This document shows positions 1 through 7,367 of a DNA stretch of 10,441 nt, one piece after another. Below the pieces are notes generated by a model that did not search any database, was not told where the DNA came from, and saw only the letters and a list, made by a program, of their open reading frames with translations. The first letter of the stretch is position 1, and each line of letters starts with the position of its first letter. The DNA is taken from contig NZ_CAKRAS010000079.1 of assembly GCF_934295145.1 (NCBI RefSeq), positions 1 to 10,441 on the forward strand. Reading direction: 5' to 3'. This DNA comes from an uncultured Eubacterium sp. (GTDB lineage: Bacteria; Bacillota; Clostridia; Lachnospirales; Lachnospiraceae). The position numbers and the translations under genes were made by a program.

Positions 1-1233
1 AAACAGGAAGGTGTAGATCTTTCTACAGATAAAATGGCTCTTCAGAGATTAAAAGAAGCAGCTGAGAAAGCGAAAAAAGAACTTTCTTCTGCAACAACAA
101 CAAATATTAACCTTCCGTTCATCACAGCTACAGCTGAGGGACCGAAACATTTCGATATGAACCTCACAAGAGCTAAATTTGATGAGTTAACACGTGACCT
201 GGTTGACAGAACAGCAGTTCCGGTACAGAATGCGTTAAAAGATGCAGGTATCACAGCTTCTGAACTTGGTCAGGTACTGTTAGTAGGTGGTTCTACACGT
301 ATCCCGGCTGTACAGGATAAAGTAAAACAGCTGACAGGCAAAGAGCCAAGTAAATCCCTGAACCCGGATGAGTGCGTAGCAATCGGTGCTTCTATCCAGG
401 GTGGTAAACTTGCAGGCGATGCTGGTGCCGGTGAAGTATTACTGCTTGATGTAACTCCACTTTCCTTATCCATTGAGACAATGGGTGGTGTAGCTACAAG
501 ACTGATCGAGAGAAATACAACAATCCCGACAAGAAAGAGCCAGATTTTCTCCACAGCAGCAGATAACCAGACAGCTGTAGATATCAACGTAGTACAGGGT
601 GAGCGTCAGTTCGCTAGAGATAATAAATCTCTTGGACAGTTCCGTCTGGATGGAATCCCGCCAGCACGTCGTGGTGTTCCGCAGATTGAGGTTACATTCG
701 ATATCGATGCAAACGGTATTGTAAATGTATCTGCAAAAGACCTTGGAACAGGCAAAGAGCAGCATATCACAATCACAGCAGGATCCAACATGTCTGATGA
801 TGAGATCGATAAAGCTGTAAAAGAAGCTGCAGAGTTTGAGGCTCAGGATAAGAAGAGAAAAGACGCGATCGATACAAGAAACGATGCTGATTCCTTCGTA
901 TTCCAGACAGAGAAAGCACTTGAGGAAGTTGGTTCTGGTATTTCAGATGCTGAGAAAGCACCGGTACAGGCAGATTTGGATGCATTAAAAGCACTTCTTG
1001 AGGCTCATCCGGAAGCTGACAAGATGACAGATGCAGAGTTAGATGAGCTGAAAGCTGCAAAAGAGAAACTGATGGCAAGCGCTCAGCAGGTATTTGCTAA
1101 AATGTATGAGCAGGCACAGGCTGCACAGGGTGGTGCTGCAGGCGCAGGTCCGGACATGAACGCAGGTGCTGGCCAGCAGACAGCAGGCGGCGCTGATGAC
1201 GATGTTGTAGATGCTGATTACAAAGAGGTTTAA
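1..1233 (+). CDS. dnaK: Chaperone protein DnaK (Hsp70), 5' end cut off by window
   Basis: ATP-driven cytosolic Hsp70 chaperone that binds exposed hydrophobic peptide segments and works with DnaJ and GrpE. The reading frame is open from base 1 to the TAA at 1231-1233, giving 410 residues. Against a usual length of roughly 610-640, about the first 200-230 residues, holding most of the N-terminal part of the ATPase domain, lie outside. Visible landmarks are the late ATPase-domain motif LLVGGSTRIP (around 277-306), the hydrophobic interdomain linker VLLLD (436-450) followed by TPLSLSIETMGG, the substrate-binding beta domain with NKSLGQF and PQIEVTFDIDANGI, a helical lid, and a Gly/Ala/Gln-rich tail ending in the classic DDDVVDADYKEV. 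The ATG at base 34 is an internal methionine, since homology continues upstream as KQEGVDLSTDK. dnaJ follows after 172 bases. hrcA and grpE would be expected upstream, but this window cannot show them. Confidence 0.98.
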   Translation, partial: KQEGVDLSTDKMALQRLKEAAEKAKKELSSATTTNINLPFITATAEGPKHFDMNLTRAKFDELTRDLVDRTAVPVQNALKDAGITASELGQVLLVGGSTRIPAVQDKVKQLTGKEPSKSLNPDECVAIGASIQGGKLAGDAGAGEVLLLDVTPLSLSIETMGGVATRLIERNTTIPTRKSQIFSTAADNQTAVDINVVQGERQFARDNKSLGQFRLDGIPPARRGVPQIEVTFDIDANGIVNVSAKDLGTGKEQHITITAGSNMSDDEIDKAVKEAAEFEAQDKKRKDAIDTRNDADSFVFQTEKALEEVGSGISDAEKAPVQADLDALKALLEAHPEADKMTDAELDELKAAKEKLMASAQQVFAKMYEQAQAAQGGAAGAGPDMNAGAGQQTAGGADDDVVDADYKEV

Positions 1234-1286
1234 TCAGAATCGAAGGATATGCGGTTCATCGCAGTAAATGCAAAATGATAAATAAC

Positions 1287-1315
1287 GCACCAGAGGGCGG
1301 AATGCCTTCTGGTGC
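1287..1315 (+). terminator. Strong hairpin between dnaK and dnaJ (leaky terminator or mRNA processing/stabilising stem)
   Basis: A 12-bp stem pairs 1287-1298 with 1304-1315 around a 5-base GGAAT loop. Only one pair is a G-U wobble. The following bases, ATTGTTGGATT, are only moderately T-rich, so this is not a textbook intrinsic terminator. It starts 54 bases after the dnaK stop, where it could protect the dnaK 3' end and lower dnaJ expression relative to dnaK. That role is inferred. Confidence 0.55.
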
Positions 1316-1331
1316 ATTGTTGGATTAATCT

Positions 1332-1353
1332 CGAAGGGGATATTTGCCCTTCG
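1332..1353 (+). other. Second hairpin in the dnaK-dnaJ gap
   Basis: CGAAGGG (1332-1338) pairs perfectly with CCCTTCG (1347-1353) around an 8-base loop. It lies 16 bases after the first hairpin and ends 52 bases before the dnaJ start. No T-run follows, so termination is unlikely. A processing or mRNA-stability role for the dnaJ segment is possible but inferred. Confidence 0.4.
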
Positions 1354-1405
1354 TGAAACCAGAAGATACAAAAATACAGCAAAACATAAGGGATGGAGTT
1401 CAGAT

Positions 1406-2575
1406 ATGGCAGAACAGAAAAGGGATTATTATGAGGTGCTTGGTGTAGACCGTAGCGCAGATGATGCCACAATTAAAAAGGCATACCGTCAGTTAGCCAA
1501 AAAATATCATCCGGATGCAAACCCGGGAGACAAAGAGGCAGAGGCAAAATTTAAAGAGGCTTCTGAGGCTTATGCGGTATTAAGTGATTCAGAGAAGAGA
1601 AGACAGTATGATCAGTTTGGTCACGCTGCATTTGACGGTGGAGCAGGCGGCGCCGGAACTGGTGGATTTGATTTCTCCGGCATGGATTTCGGTGATATGT
1701 TTGGTGATATTTTCGGCGATTTCTTTGGCGGCGGTTCCAGAAGAGGCGCATCCAATGGACCAATGAAAGGTGCCAACTTAAGAACCAGTGTCCGTATCAC
1801 GTTTGAGGAAGCAGTGTTTGGCTGTGAGAAAGAGATTGATATGGTGCTGAAAGATGAATGTACGACCTGTGGTGGAACAGGAGCAAAACCGGGTACTTCT
1901 CCAGAGACATGTACAAAATGTGGCGGAAAAGGTAAAGTTGTATTTTCACAGCAATCTCTGTTCGGCATGGTTCAGAACGTTCAGACCTGTCCGGAATGTA
2001 ACGGATCCGGCAAGATTATCAAAGATAAATGTACGTCCTGTCGTGGAACCGGTTATACTTCCAGCAGAAAGAAAATCAAAGTTTCTATTCCTGCCGGAAT
2101 TGATAATGGGCAGAGTGTTCGTATCCGTGAGAAGGGTGAGCCTGGTATCAATGGCGGACCGCGTGGTGATCTGCTGGTAGAGGTTATTGTATCCTCACAT
2201 CCAATTTTCCAGCGCCAGGATATGAATATTTATTCAACTGCACCGATTTCCTTTGCACAGGCAGTATTAGGTGGCGAGACAAGAATCAGCACTGTAGATG
2301 GAGATGTTATTTATGAAGTAAAACCTGGTACACAGACTGATACAAGAATCCGCCTGAAAGGCAAAGGTGTTCCTTCTCTGCGTAACAAAAATATTCGTGG
2401 TGATCAGTATGTTACTCTGGTGGTGCAGGTTCCGACATCATTGAGTGCAGAGGCGAAAGAAGCATTGCGTGCATTTGATGCGGTATCCGGTGATACCCTG
2501 CATACAGGTGCGGAAGAAGGTATAAAACAAGAGAAACATCACAAAAAAAGAGGATTCTTCAAAAAAGAAGATTAA
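1406..2575 (+). CDS. dnaJ: Chaperone protein DnaJ (Hsp40, type I)
   Basis: Co-chaperone that delivers clients to DnaK and stimulates its ATPase. The 389 residues show the full type I layout: J domain (about 6-72) with the essential HPD at 35-37; Gly/Phe-rich segment (about 78-110) with repeated GDMFGDIFGDFFGG units; a zinc-binding domain with four CxxCxGxG repeats starting at Cys152 (CTTCGGTG), Cys169 (CTKCGGKG), Cys195 (CPECNGSG) and Cys209 (CTSCRGTG); then the C-terminal substrate-binding domains. The tail is short and Lys-rich (KHHKKRGFFKKED). The ATG at 1406 is preceded by AAGGGATGGAG (1388-1398), a reasonable ribosome binding site, and the protein begins directly with the conserved KRDYYEVLGV. 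It is probably transcribed with dnaK through the two hairpins. All eight zinc cysteines are present, so it should be functional. Confidence 0.98.
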   Translation: MAEQKRDYYEVLGVDRSADDATIKKAYRQLAKKYHPDANPGDKEAEAKFKEASEAYAVLSDSEKRRQYDQFGHAAFDGGAGGAGTGGFDFSGMDFGDMFGDIFGDFFGGGSRRGASNGPMKGANLRTSVRITFEEAVFGCEKEIDMVLKDECTTCGGTGAKPGTSPETCTKCGGKGKVVFSQQSLFGMVQNVQTCPECNGSGKIIKDKCTSCRGTGYTSSRKKIKVSIPAGIDNGQSVRIREKGEPGINGGPRGDLLVEVIVSSHPIFQRQDMNIYSTAPISFAQAVLGGETRISTVDGDVIYEVKPGTQTDTRIRLKGKGVPSLRNKNIRGDQYVTLVVQVPTSLSAEAKEALRAFDAVSGDTLHTGAEEGIKQEKHHKKRGFFKKED

Positions 2576-2593
2576 TATAGTATAGGATTACGG

Positions 2594-4303
2594 ATGTATA
2601 ATAAAATAGATTTAAAAAATAAATTAGAATCAATTCATCGAAAAAGTTATCCGGCATATAAGTCACTGAGGGGAAGTTATACCTTCGGTGACTTTGTGCT
2701 GTCTATTGACCATGTGCAGGGAGATCCTTTTGCGGCACCATCTTCCCTGCATGTAGAACTTCCATTGAAAAAAGCAGGATTTCCGGAAAAATATTTTGAA
2801 AAAAGTTATACGAAAACGGCATTGGAAGATTTAATCTTGCGTAAGTTTTCGGCAGCATTAGATCAGTACAGTTTCAAGGCAAAAGGTTCTGGAAAAAGCG
2901 GACTGATCTCTACCAGCAGACCGGGACCGGAGATTATGCGCCGGACAGCAGTGGAATTTAGCAGTACGGCATTGATTGTGCGTTTTGAAGTTGGTTTTCC
3001 GGCGAATGGACGTACCATTAATGCGCAGGAACTGGAGAAGATTTTACTGGATTTTCTGCCACAGATTGTGAAAAAGTGTCTGTATTATCAGGCGTGGGAC
3101 AAAGCAAAGGTTCAGGAAACTTATGAACTGGCGGAAAATCAGCAGAAGATTCGTGAAGTATTAGAGGAACGAAAACTGGTGGCTTTCTGTGCAAACGGAA
3201 GTATTTTGCCGCGAAAGAATGGGGTATCCAGTCAGCCGTTAAAAGATGCAGTGGCATTTGAATCCCCGAAGAGTATGGAGATTACTATAGATCTACTTTT
3301 TGGCGGAACAATCTGTGGTATGGGAATCCCGGAGGGCGTAACATTGATCGTTGGCGGTGGTTATCATGGAAAGTCCACATTGTTGCAGGCATTGGAACAG
3401 GGTGTATACAATCATGTGAAAGACGATGGCAGGGAGTATGTTATTACCAGAGCCAACGCGCTGAAGCTGCGTGCTGAGGATGGCCGGGCGGTTTCTGACC
3501 TGGATTTGTCTCTGTTTATTCATGATCTGCCGAATGGAAAAGATACTCATTGTTTTTCCACGGAAGATGCCAGCGGAAGCACGTCACAGGCAGCAGGTGT
3601 TATGGAAGGAATCGAAGCGGGTACAAGCTGTCTTCTGATTGATGAGGACACTTCCGCAACAAACTTTCTTGTGAGGGATGCTTTTATGCAGCGTGTGGTC
3701 AGCGGAGCGCAGGAACCGATCACGCCGTATATCGCCAGAGTACAGGACCTGTATGAAAAAGCAGGAATTTCTACGGTTTTGGTTGCGGGCAGCAGCGGAG
3801 CATTTTTCCATGTGGCAGATACCATTATTCAGATGGATGCGTATCGACCGAAAGATGTGAAAGCCAAAGTTCAGAAATTGCTGTCGGAGTATCCTTCTGT
3901 GGATTTTAGTGACAATACGGAAGTATTTGCACTTCCAACGAAAAAGCGTATGTTTGTGATGGAACGGAAGACAAAGCGAAATGGCAGAGGTGAACGAGAA
4001 GAGCGGATCAAGACAAAAGTAATGGGAACCGATGGTTTTTCTATCGACCACAATATGGTAGATCTGCGTTATGTGGAGCAGCTGATTGATACGGAGCAGA
4101 CGGCAGCGCTGGCTGTAATTATGAAATATATCATGAAAAAAGGTTCAATTTCTATGGAAATGCAGGCGTTGGTTGCGGAAATGAGTAGTCTGCTTGAGAA
4201 AAAAGGAATGGCAGCTTTTGTGGATGGCGTACTTTCTTGTGGTTATGCATATCCGCGAAAAGAAGAAATTTTTATGATGCTGGATCGTTTCCGCAGATCG
4301 TAG
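2594..4303 (+). CDS. ABC-class P-loop ATPase of uncharacterised role (COG3044-like)
   Basis: A 569-residue soluble protein with no signal peptide or membrane segment. It resembles the family annotated as predicted ATPase of the ABC class, whose best-studied relative, as I recall, is trypanosome MRB1590, an RNA-editing-associated ATPase. About 240 N-terminal residues precede the nucleotide-binding core. The Walker A motif is GGYHGKST (255-262). A Ser/Gly-rich stretch DASGSTSQAA (325-334) sits where an ABC signature could be. Walker B is LLIDED (347-352), followed by TSATNFLVRD. A Lys/Arg-rich segment (about 450-475, with KRNGRGEREE) could contact nucleic acid; that is inferred. No transporter domain is visible and no permease lies nearby. 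The start is 18 bases after the dnaJ stop with a weak TAGGA site (2583-2587), so co-transcription and modest translation are likely. B. subtilis has no gene between dnaJ and its prmA homologue. Cellular function is unknown. Confidence 0.85.
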   Translation: MYNKIDLKNKLESIHRKSYPAYKSLRGSYTFGDFVLSIDHVQGDPFAAPSSLHVELPLKKAGFPEKYFEKSYTKTALEDLILRKFSAALDQYSFKAKGSGKSGLISTSRPGPEIMRRTAVEFSSTALIVRFEVGFPANGRTINAQELEKILLDFLPQIVKKCLYYQAWDKAKVQETYELAENQQKIREVLEERKLVAFCANGSILPRKNGVSSQPLKDAVAFESPKSMEITIDLLFGGTICGMGIPEGVTLIVGGGYHGKSTLLQALEQGVYNHVKDDGREYVITRANALKLRAEDGRAVSDLDLSLFIHDLPNGKDTHCFSTEDASGSTSQAAGVMEGIEAGTSCLLIDEDTSATNFLVRDAFMQRVVSGAQEPITPYIARVQDLYEKAGISTVLVAGSSGAFFHVADTIIQMDAYRPKDVKAKVQKLLSEYPSVDFSDNTEVFALPTKKRMFVMERKTKRNGRGEREERIKTKVMGTDGFSIDHNMVDLRYVEQLIDTEQTAALAVIMKYIMKKGSISMEMQALVAEMSSLLEKKGMAAFVDGVLSCGYAYPRKEEIFMMLDRFRRS

Positions 4304-4310
4304 AGTAAAA

Positions 4311-4410
4311 ATTCTAGAATGTTAAATTTTCGGTTAGTCAAAAAAACTCTTGTCGAATGACTGGTTTATAGGGTAATATAATTCAAGAATGTTTTCGGCA
4401 TTGATTAGTC
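4311..4410 (+). repeat. Imperfect direct repeat, two copies 70 bases apart, upstream of prmA
   Basis: Copy 1 (4311-4339) and copy 2 (4381-4410) both begin ATTC(T/A)AGAATGTT, matching at 12 of 13 bases. Both then carry TTCGG and end in TTAGTC, with a few inserted or deleted bases between these blocks. A third fragment, ATGTTCGG, lies at 4434-4441. The region is non-coding. It may be a local duplication or paired binding sites; nothing identifies a factor. Confidence 0.45.
4350..4382 (+). promoter_or_regulatory. prmA: Candidate sigma-A-type promoter for the prmA cluster
   Basis: TTGTCG (4350-4355) is followed after 18 bases by TAATAT (4374-4379). A perfect TATAAT overlaps at 4377-4382 but is 21 bases from the same -35. 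Transcription from here would give a leader of roughly 95-100 bases containing the hairpin at 4404-4429. It suggests that prmA and the genes after it can be transcribed independently of the heat-shock operon. Called by eye only. Confidence 0.4.
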
Positions 4411-4429
4411 CTGTTGCTGCAGGACTAAT
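4404..4429 (+). promoter_or_regulatory. prmA: Perfect 10-bp hairpin in the prmA leader
   Basis: ATTAGTCCTG (4404-4413) pairs perfectly with CAGGACTAAT (4420-4429) around a 6-base TTGCTG loop. No T-run follows, so it is not an obvious terminator of the upstream ATPase gene. It lies 57 bases before the prmA start codon, inside the leader predicted from the candidate promoter. It could act in mRNA stability, as a protein site, or as part of a larger fold. I could not match it to a known riboswitch or T-box. Confidence 0.45.
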
Positions 4430-4472
4430 TGGCATGTTCGGAACTATGAAAATTGCGTGCAAATAATAATAT

Positions 4473-4477
4473 GGAGG
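4473..4477 (+). promoter_or_regulatory. prmA: Ribosome binding site fixing the prmA start
   Basis: GGAGG lies 9 bases before the ATG at 4487. It lies downstream of the alternative in-frame ATG at 4457, so it cannot serve that codon. The site therefore decides for 4487. Confidence 0.8.
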
Positions 4478-4486
4478 ATATGTGCG

Positions 4487-5437
4487 ATGAAATGGGATAA
4501 ATATACGATTGAAACTACCACAGAAGCGGAAGATTACATCAGTAGTACATTGGCAGATCTTGGCATCGAAGGCATTGAAATCGAGGATAATGTACCGTTA
4601 TCAGAATCTGATACTTCTAAAATGTTTATTGATATTCTGCCGGAGCTTCCACCGGATCAGGGCATTGGCTATGTCAGCTTTTATCTGGAAGCCGGTGAGG
4701 ATCACAGCGAGAAGTTAAAAGAAGTAGCAGAGGCGTTAGAAGAAATGCGCAGCTATGTGAATATCGGAAGCGGCAAGATTACAAGCAGTGAGACGGAGGA
4801 TATTGACTGGATGAACAACTGGAAAGAGTTTTTCCATTCCTTTACCATTGATGATATTTTGATCAAACCGACCTGGGAAGAACTGGATCAGGCAGATCAG
4901 GACAAAATTTTGATCGAGATTGATCCTGGTATTTCCTTTGGAACCGGAAAACATGAGACTACACAGCTTTGTATCCATCAGCTTCGTAAATATATGAAAA
5001 ATGGCGATGAAGTGCTGGATGTGGGATGCGGAAGCGGAATCCTTTCTATTGTCAGCCTGAAACTTGGTGCAGGTCATCTGACTGGTACAGATATTGATGA
5101 AGATTGCATTACTTCTACTTATGAAAACTTTGAAGTAAATCACCTGAGCAGAGAACAGGGTGATTTTTACGTTGGAAACCTGATTGACGATATCGAACTT
5201 CAGGAAAAAGTCGGTACAGAGAAATATGATGTGGTTGTTGCAAATATTTTGGCAGATGTTATCATCCCGATGGCACCAGTGATTCCGGCACGCCTGAAAA
5301 AAGACGGTGTATTCATTACTTCAGGAATCATTGATTTCAAAGAGAATGAAGTAAGAGAAGCCATTGAAAAAGCTGGCATGACTGTTCTGGAAGTGACACA
5401 TCAGGGTGAATGGGTCAGCATCACAGCGAGGAAATAA
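4487..5437 (+). CDS. prmA: Ribosomal protein L11 methyltransferase PrmA
   Basis: SAM-dependent enzyme that methylates ribosomal protein L11. From the ATG at 4487 it is 316 residues, close to the usual 290-315. An N-terminal substrate-recognition domain (about 1-105) precedes a class I methyltransferase fold. Visible are the PrmA hallmark DPGISFGTGKHETT (146-159), where many homologues have GTGTHPTT, the SAM-binding glycine motif VLDVGCGSG (176-184), the acidic TGTDIDED region ending strand 2 (199-206), and NILADV (253-258) in the position of the catalytic NPPY-like loop. An in-frame ATG at 4457 would add MQIIIWRICA, but the ribosome binding site lies downstream of it, so I chose the later start. 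rsmE follows 2 bases after the stop, so the two are translationally close. The gene corresponds to yqeT in the B. subtilis dnaK operon, but here it has its own leader. Confidence 0.96.
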   Translation: MKWDKYTIETTTEAEDYISSTLADLGIEGIEIEDNVPLSESDTSKMFIDILPELPPDQGIGYVSFYLEAGEDHSEKLKEVAEALEEMRSYVNIGSGKITSSETEDIDWMNNWKEFFHSFTIDDILIKPTWEELDQADQDKILIEIDPGISFGTGKHETTQLCIHQLRKYMKNGDEVLDVGCGSGILSIVSLKLGAGHLTGTDIDEDCITSTYENFEVNHLSREQGDFYVGNLIDDIELQEKVGTEKYDVVVANILADVIIPMAPVIPARLKKDGVFITSGIIDFKENEVREAIEKAGMTVLEVTHQGEWVSITARK

Positions 5438-5439
5438 GC

Positions 5440-6189
5440 ATGTATCAGTTTTTTGTGGATGACTGCCAGATTGGCAAAGAATATGTGACTATCACTGGAA
5501 GTGATGTCAATCATATTAAAAATGTGCTGCGTATGCGTCCCGGGGAAAAAATCCGGGTCAGCAGCAGTTCCCGCGATATGTTCTGTAAAATTGCGGAACT
5601 GACAGATGATTTCGTGCAGGCAGATATTCTGGATGAGGAAGCACCGGATACAGAACTTCCATCACGGATTTATCTGTTTCAGGGATTGCCAAAGGGCGAC
5701 CGTATGGAGTACATCATTCAGAAATCGGTGGAACTTGGAGTACATGAGATCATTCCGGTGGCAATGAAATATTGCGTGGTCAAACTGGATGCAAAAAAGG
5801 CAGGCAATAAAGTGAAACGCTGGCAGGCCATCAGTGAGAGCGCGGCAAAACAGTCCAAACGCAGCAAAATTCCGGAAGTGCATACCGTAATGAGTTTCAA
5901 AGAAGCGGTAGAATATGCAAAACAGCAGGATATGATCCTGGTGCCTTATGAAAATGAGCGCGGTATGGAAGCAACCAGAGACGCGTTAAAAAAGGTGAAA
6001 CCGGGACAGTCTATCAGTGTGTTTATCGGGCCGGAAGGCGGATTTTCTGAGGAAGAGATTGATGTGTTACGGCAGGATGCAGAGGTACTTTCCCTTGGAA
6101 AAAGAATTCTGCGTACAGATACGGCAGCAATCTGCACCATGTCCATGCTGATGCTGGAATTGGAAGAAAAAACGGAGGGAGAATGCTGA
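5440..6189 (+). CDS. rsmE: 16S rRNA (uracil-1498-N3)-methyltransferase RsmE
   Basis: Methylates N3 of U1498 in 16S rRNA in the decoding region of the small subunit, using SAM. The 249 residues match the usual length of about 245. An N-terminal PUA-like domain (about 1-70, with HIKNVLRMRPGE) precedes a knotted SPOUT methyltransferase domain. SPOUT landmarks are QKSVELGVHEIIPV (94-107), RWQAISESAAKQSKR (127-141), the SAM-pocket motif FIGPEGGFSEEE (195-206), and LGKRILRTDTAA (219-230) at the trefoil knot. The ATG at 5440 was chosen because GAGGA (5428-5432) sits 7 bases upstream and the protein then starts with the family-typical MYQFFV. An in-frame ATG at 5410 would lie inside prmA and add ten unrelated residues. 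The 3' end overlaps the next gene by 7 bases. It corresponds to yqeU in the B. subtilis dnaK operon. Confidence 0.96.
   Translation: MYQFFVDDCQIGKEYVTITGSDVNHIKNVLRMRPGEKIRVSSSSRDMFCKIAELTDDFVQADILDEEAPDTELPSRIYLFQGLPKGDRMEYIIQKSVELGVHEIIPVAMKYCVVKLDAKKAGNKVKRWQAISESAAKQSKRSKIPEVHTVMSFKEAVEYAKQQDMILVPYENERGMEATRDALKKVKPGQSISVFIGPEGGFSEEEIDVLRQDAEVLSLGKRILRTDTAAICTMSMLMLELEEKTEGEC
6174..6179 (+). promoter_or_regulatory. Ribosome binding site of the cysteine desulfurase, ambiguous between two starts
   Basis: GGAGGG inside the end of rsmE is 3 bases from the ATG at 6183 and 12 bases from the in-frame ATG at 6192. The first spacing is short and the second long, so the site does not choose cleanly between them. 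Confidence 0.6.
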
Positions 6190-7346
6190 CAATGGAAGCG
6201 TATCTGGATAATTCAGCCACCACGAGATGTTCGGAGGCGGCAAAAAATAAAATGGTGGAAGCGTTGACCGTGGACTTTGGAAACCCATCTTCCATGCATA
6301 TGAAAGGCGTGGAAGCAGAAAAATATGTCAAAGAGGCAACCACAGCCATTGCAAAAACCCTGCGTTGTCAGGAAAAGGAGATTGTATTCACTTCCGGTGG
6401 AACAGAGTCTAACAACCTGGCAATCATCGGTACCGCACTGGCAAATCAGCGTGCGGGCAAACATATCATTACCACCAGCGTAGAACACGCATCTGTAAAA
6501 AATACGATGCGATTTCTGGAAGAAGAGGGCTTTGAGATCACGTATCTTCCGGTAGACGCAAATGGGCAGATTTCACTGGAACGGCTGCAGCAGGAATTGC
6601 GGGATGATACGATCCTTGTGTCCATGATGATGGTAAACAATGAGATCGGTGCCTTAGAACCAGTGGAAGCAGCTGGAAAAATCATCAAAGATCACAATCC
6701 GGCTACGGTATTTCATGTGGATGCAATTCAGGCTTACGGAAAGTTTCAGATCATTCCGAAACGGATGCATATCGATCTGCTTTCTGTCAGCGGACATAAA
6801 ATTCACGGACCGAAGGGCATTGGATTTTTATATATCAAAGACAAGACAAAAATCCGTCCGATTTCCTTTGGTGGAGATCAGCAGAAGGGCATGCGTTCTG
6901 GAACTATCAATGTGCCGGGAATTGCAGGACTTGGTGTGGCGGCGACAGAGGCTTATGATCATCTGGAGGAGAATGCAGAGCATCTGTATGAACTGAAAGC
7001 ATATTTTGCGGAGAAGCTGCAGCAGCTTGAGGATGTGACCATCAACGGAAAAACAGATCGAGACAGTGCACCGCAGATTGTCAGCGCAAGTTTTTTGGGT
7101 GTGCGTTCCGAAGTGTTGCTTCATTCGATGGAGGATCGCAATATTTATGTGTCAGCGGGAAGTGCATGTTCTTCCAATCATCCGTCTCTTTCCAGCACAT
7201 TGCTGAATATCGGACTGGATCATGCGCATCAGGAATCCACACTGCGGTTCAGTTTCTGCCCGGAGACGACAAAAGAAGAATTGGATTATACTTACAGCGT
7301 TTTGGAAGAGTTACTTCCGATGTTGCGTAGATATAGAAGACATTAG
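6183..7346 (+). CDS. Cysteine desulfurase (NifS/IscS-like), probable sulfur donor to ThiI
   Basis: PLP-dependent class V aminotransferase-fold enzyme that takes sulfur from L-cysteine as an enzyme-bound persulfide. The 387 residues open with the family motif YLDNSATT. They carry the PLP-contacting EHAS (101-104), FHVDAIQ with Asp180, the Schiff-base lysine in SVSGHK (Lys206), and the catalytic Cys329 in SAGSACSSNHPS. The C-terminal part has STLRFSF. Directly following thiI points to tRNA thiolation (s4U) as its main job. This parallels the dedicated desulfurase NifZ paired with ThiI in B. subtilis. A broader role in Fe-S assembly or for MtaB cannot be excluded; no iscU or sufU is in the window. 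The start at 6183 overlaps rsmE by 7 bases. The ATG at 6192 (MEAYLDNSATT) gives a protein three residues shorter and is equally credible. Confidence 0.93.
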   Translation: MLTMEAYLDNSATTRCSEAAKNKMVEALTVDFGNPSSMHMKGVEAEKYVKEATTAIAKTLRCQEKEIVFTSGGTESNNLAIIGTALANQRAGKHIITTSVEHASVKNTMRFLEEEGFEITYLPVDANGQISLERLQQELRDDTILVSMMMVNNEIGALEPVEAAGKIIKDHNPATVFHVDAIQAYGKFQIIPKRMHIDLLSVSGHKIHGPKGIGFLYIKDKTKIRPISFGGDQQKGMRSGTINVPGIAGLGVAATEAYDHLEENAEHLYELKAYFAEKLQQLEDVTINGKTDRDSAPQIVSASFLGVRSEVLLHSMEDRNIYVSAGSACSSNHPSLSSTLLNIGLDHAHQESTLRFSFCPETTKEELDYTYSVLEELLPMLRRYRRH

Positions 7347-7367
7347 AGAGAGAGGAGAAACAAATTT

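Noticed and set aside
34..1233. ATG at 34 as the start of a complete 399-residue gene
   Set aside because: DnaK homology continues in frame to base 1, so this is an internal methionine of a truncated gene.
1621..1968. 115-codon open frame on the - strand inside dnaJ
   Set aside because: Its Pro/Ser-rich translation is the complement of the Gly/Phe and zinc-finger codons of dnaJ; no independent support.
3584..4051. 155-codon open frame on the - strand inside the ATPase gene
   Set aside because: It is antisense to a clearly coding gene, is rich in Cys, His and Phe in a pattern typical of shadow frames, and has no recognisable motif.
4457..4486. Earlier in-frame ATG for prmA
   Set aside because: It lies upstream of the GGAGG site at 4473-4477, adds residues unlike PrmA, and has no ribosome binding site of its own that I can see.
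4304..4486. T-box or known riboswitch upstream of prmA
   Set aside because: I saw no T-box core sequence, no terminator/antiterminator pair with a T-run, and no motif of a riboswitch class I could recognise.
5410..5439. Earlier in-frame ATG for rsmE inside prmA
   Set aside because: The extra ten residues are the prmA end read in another frame. The ATG at 5440 has a well-spaced ribosome binding site and gives the family-typical start.
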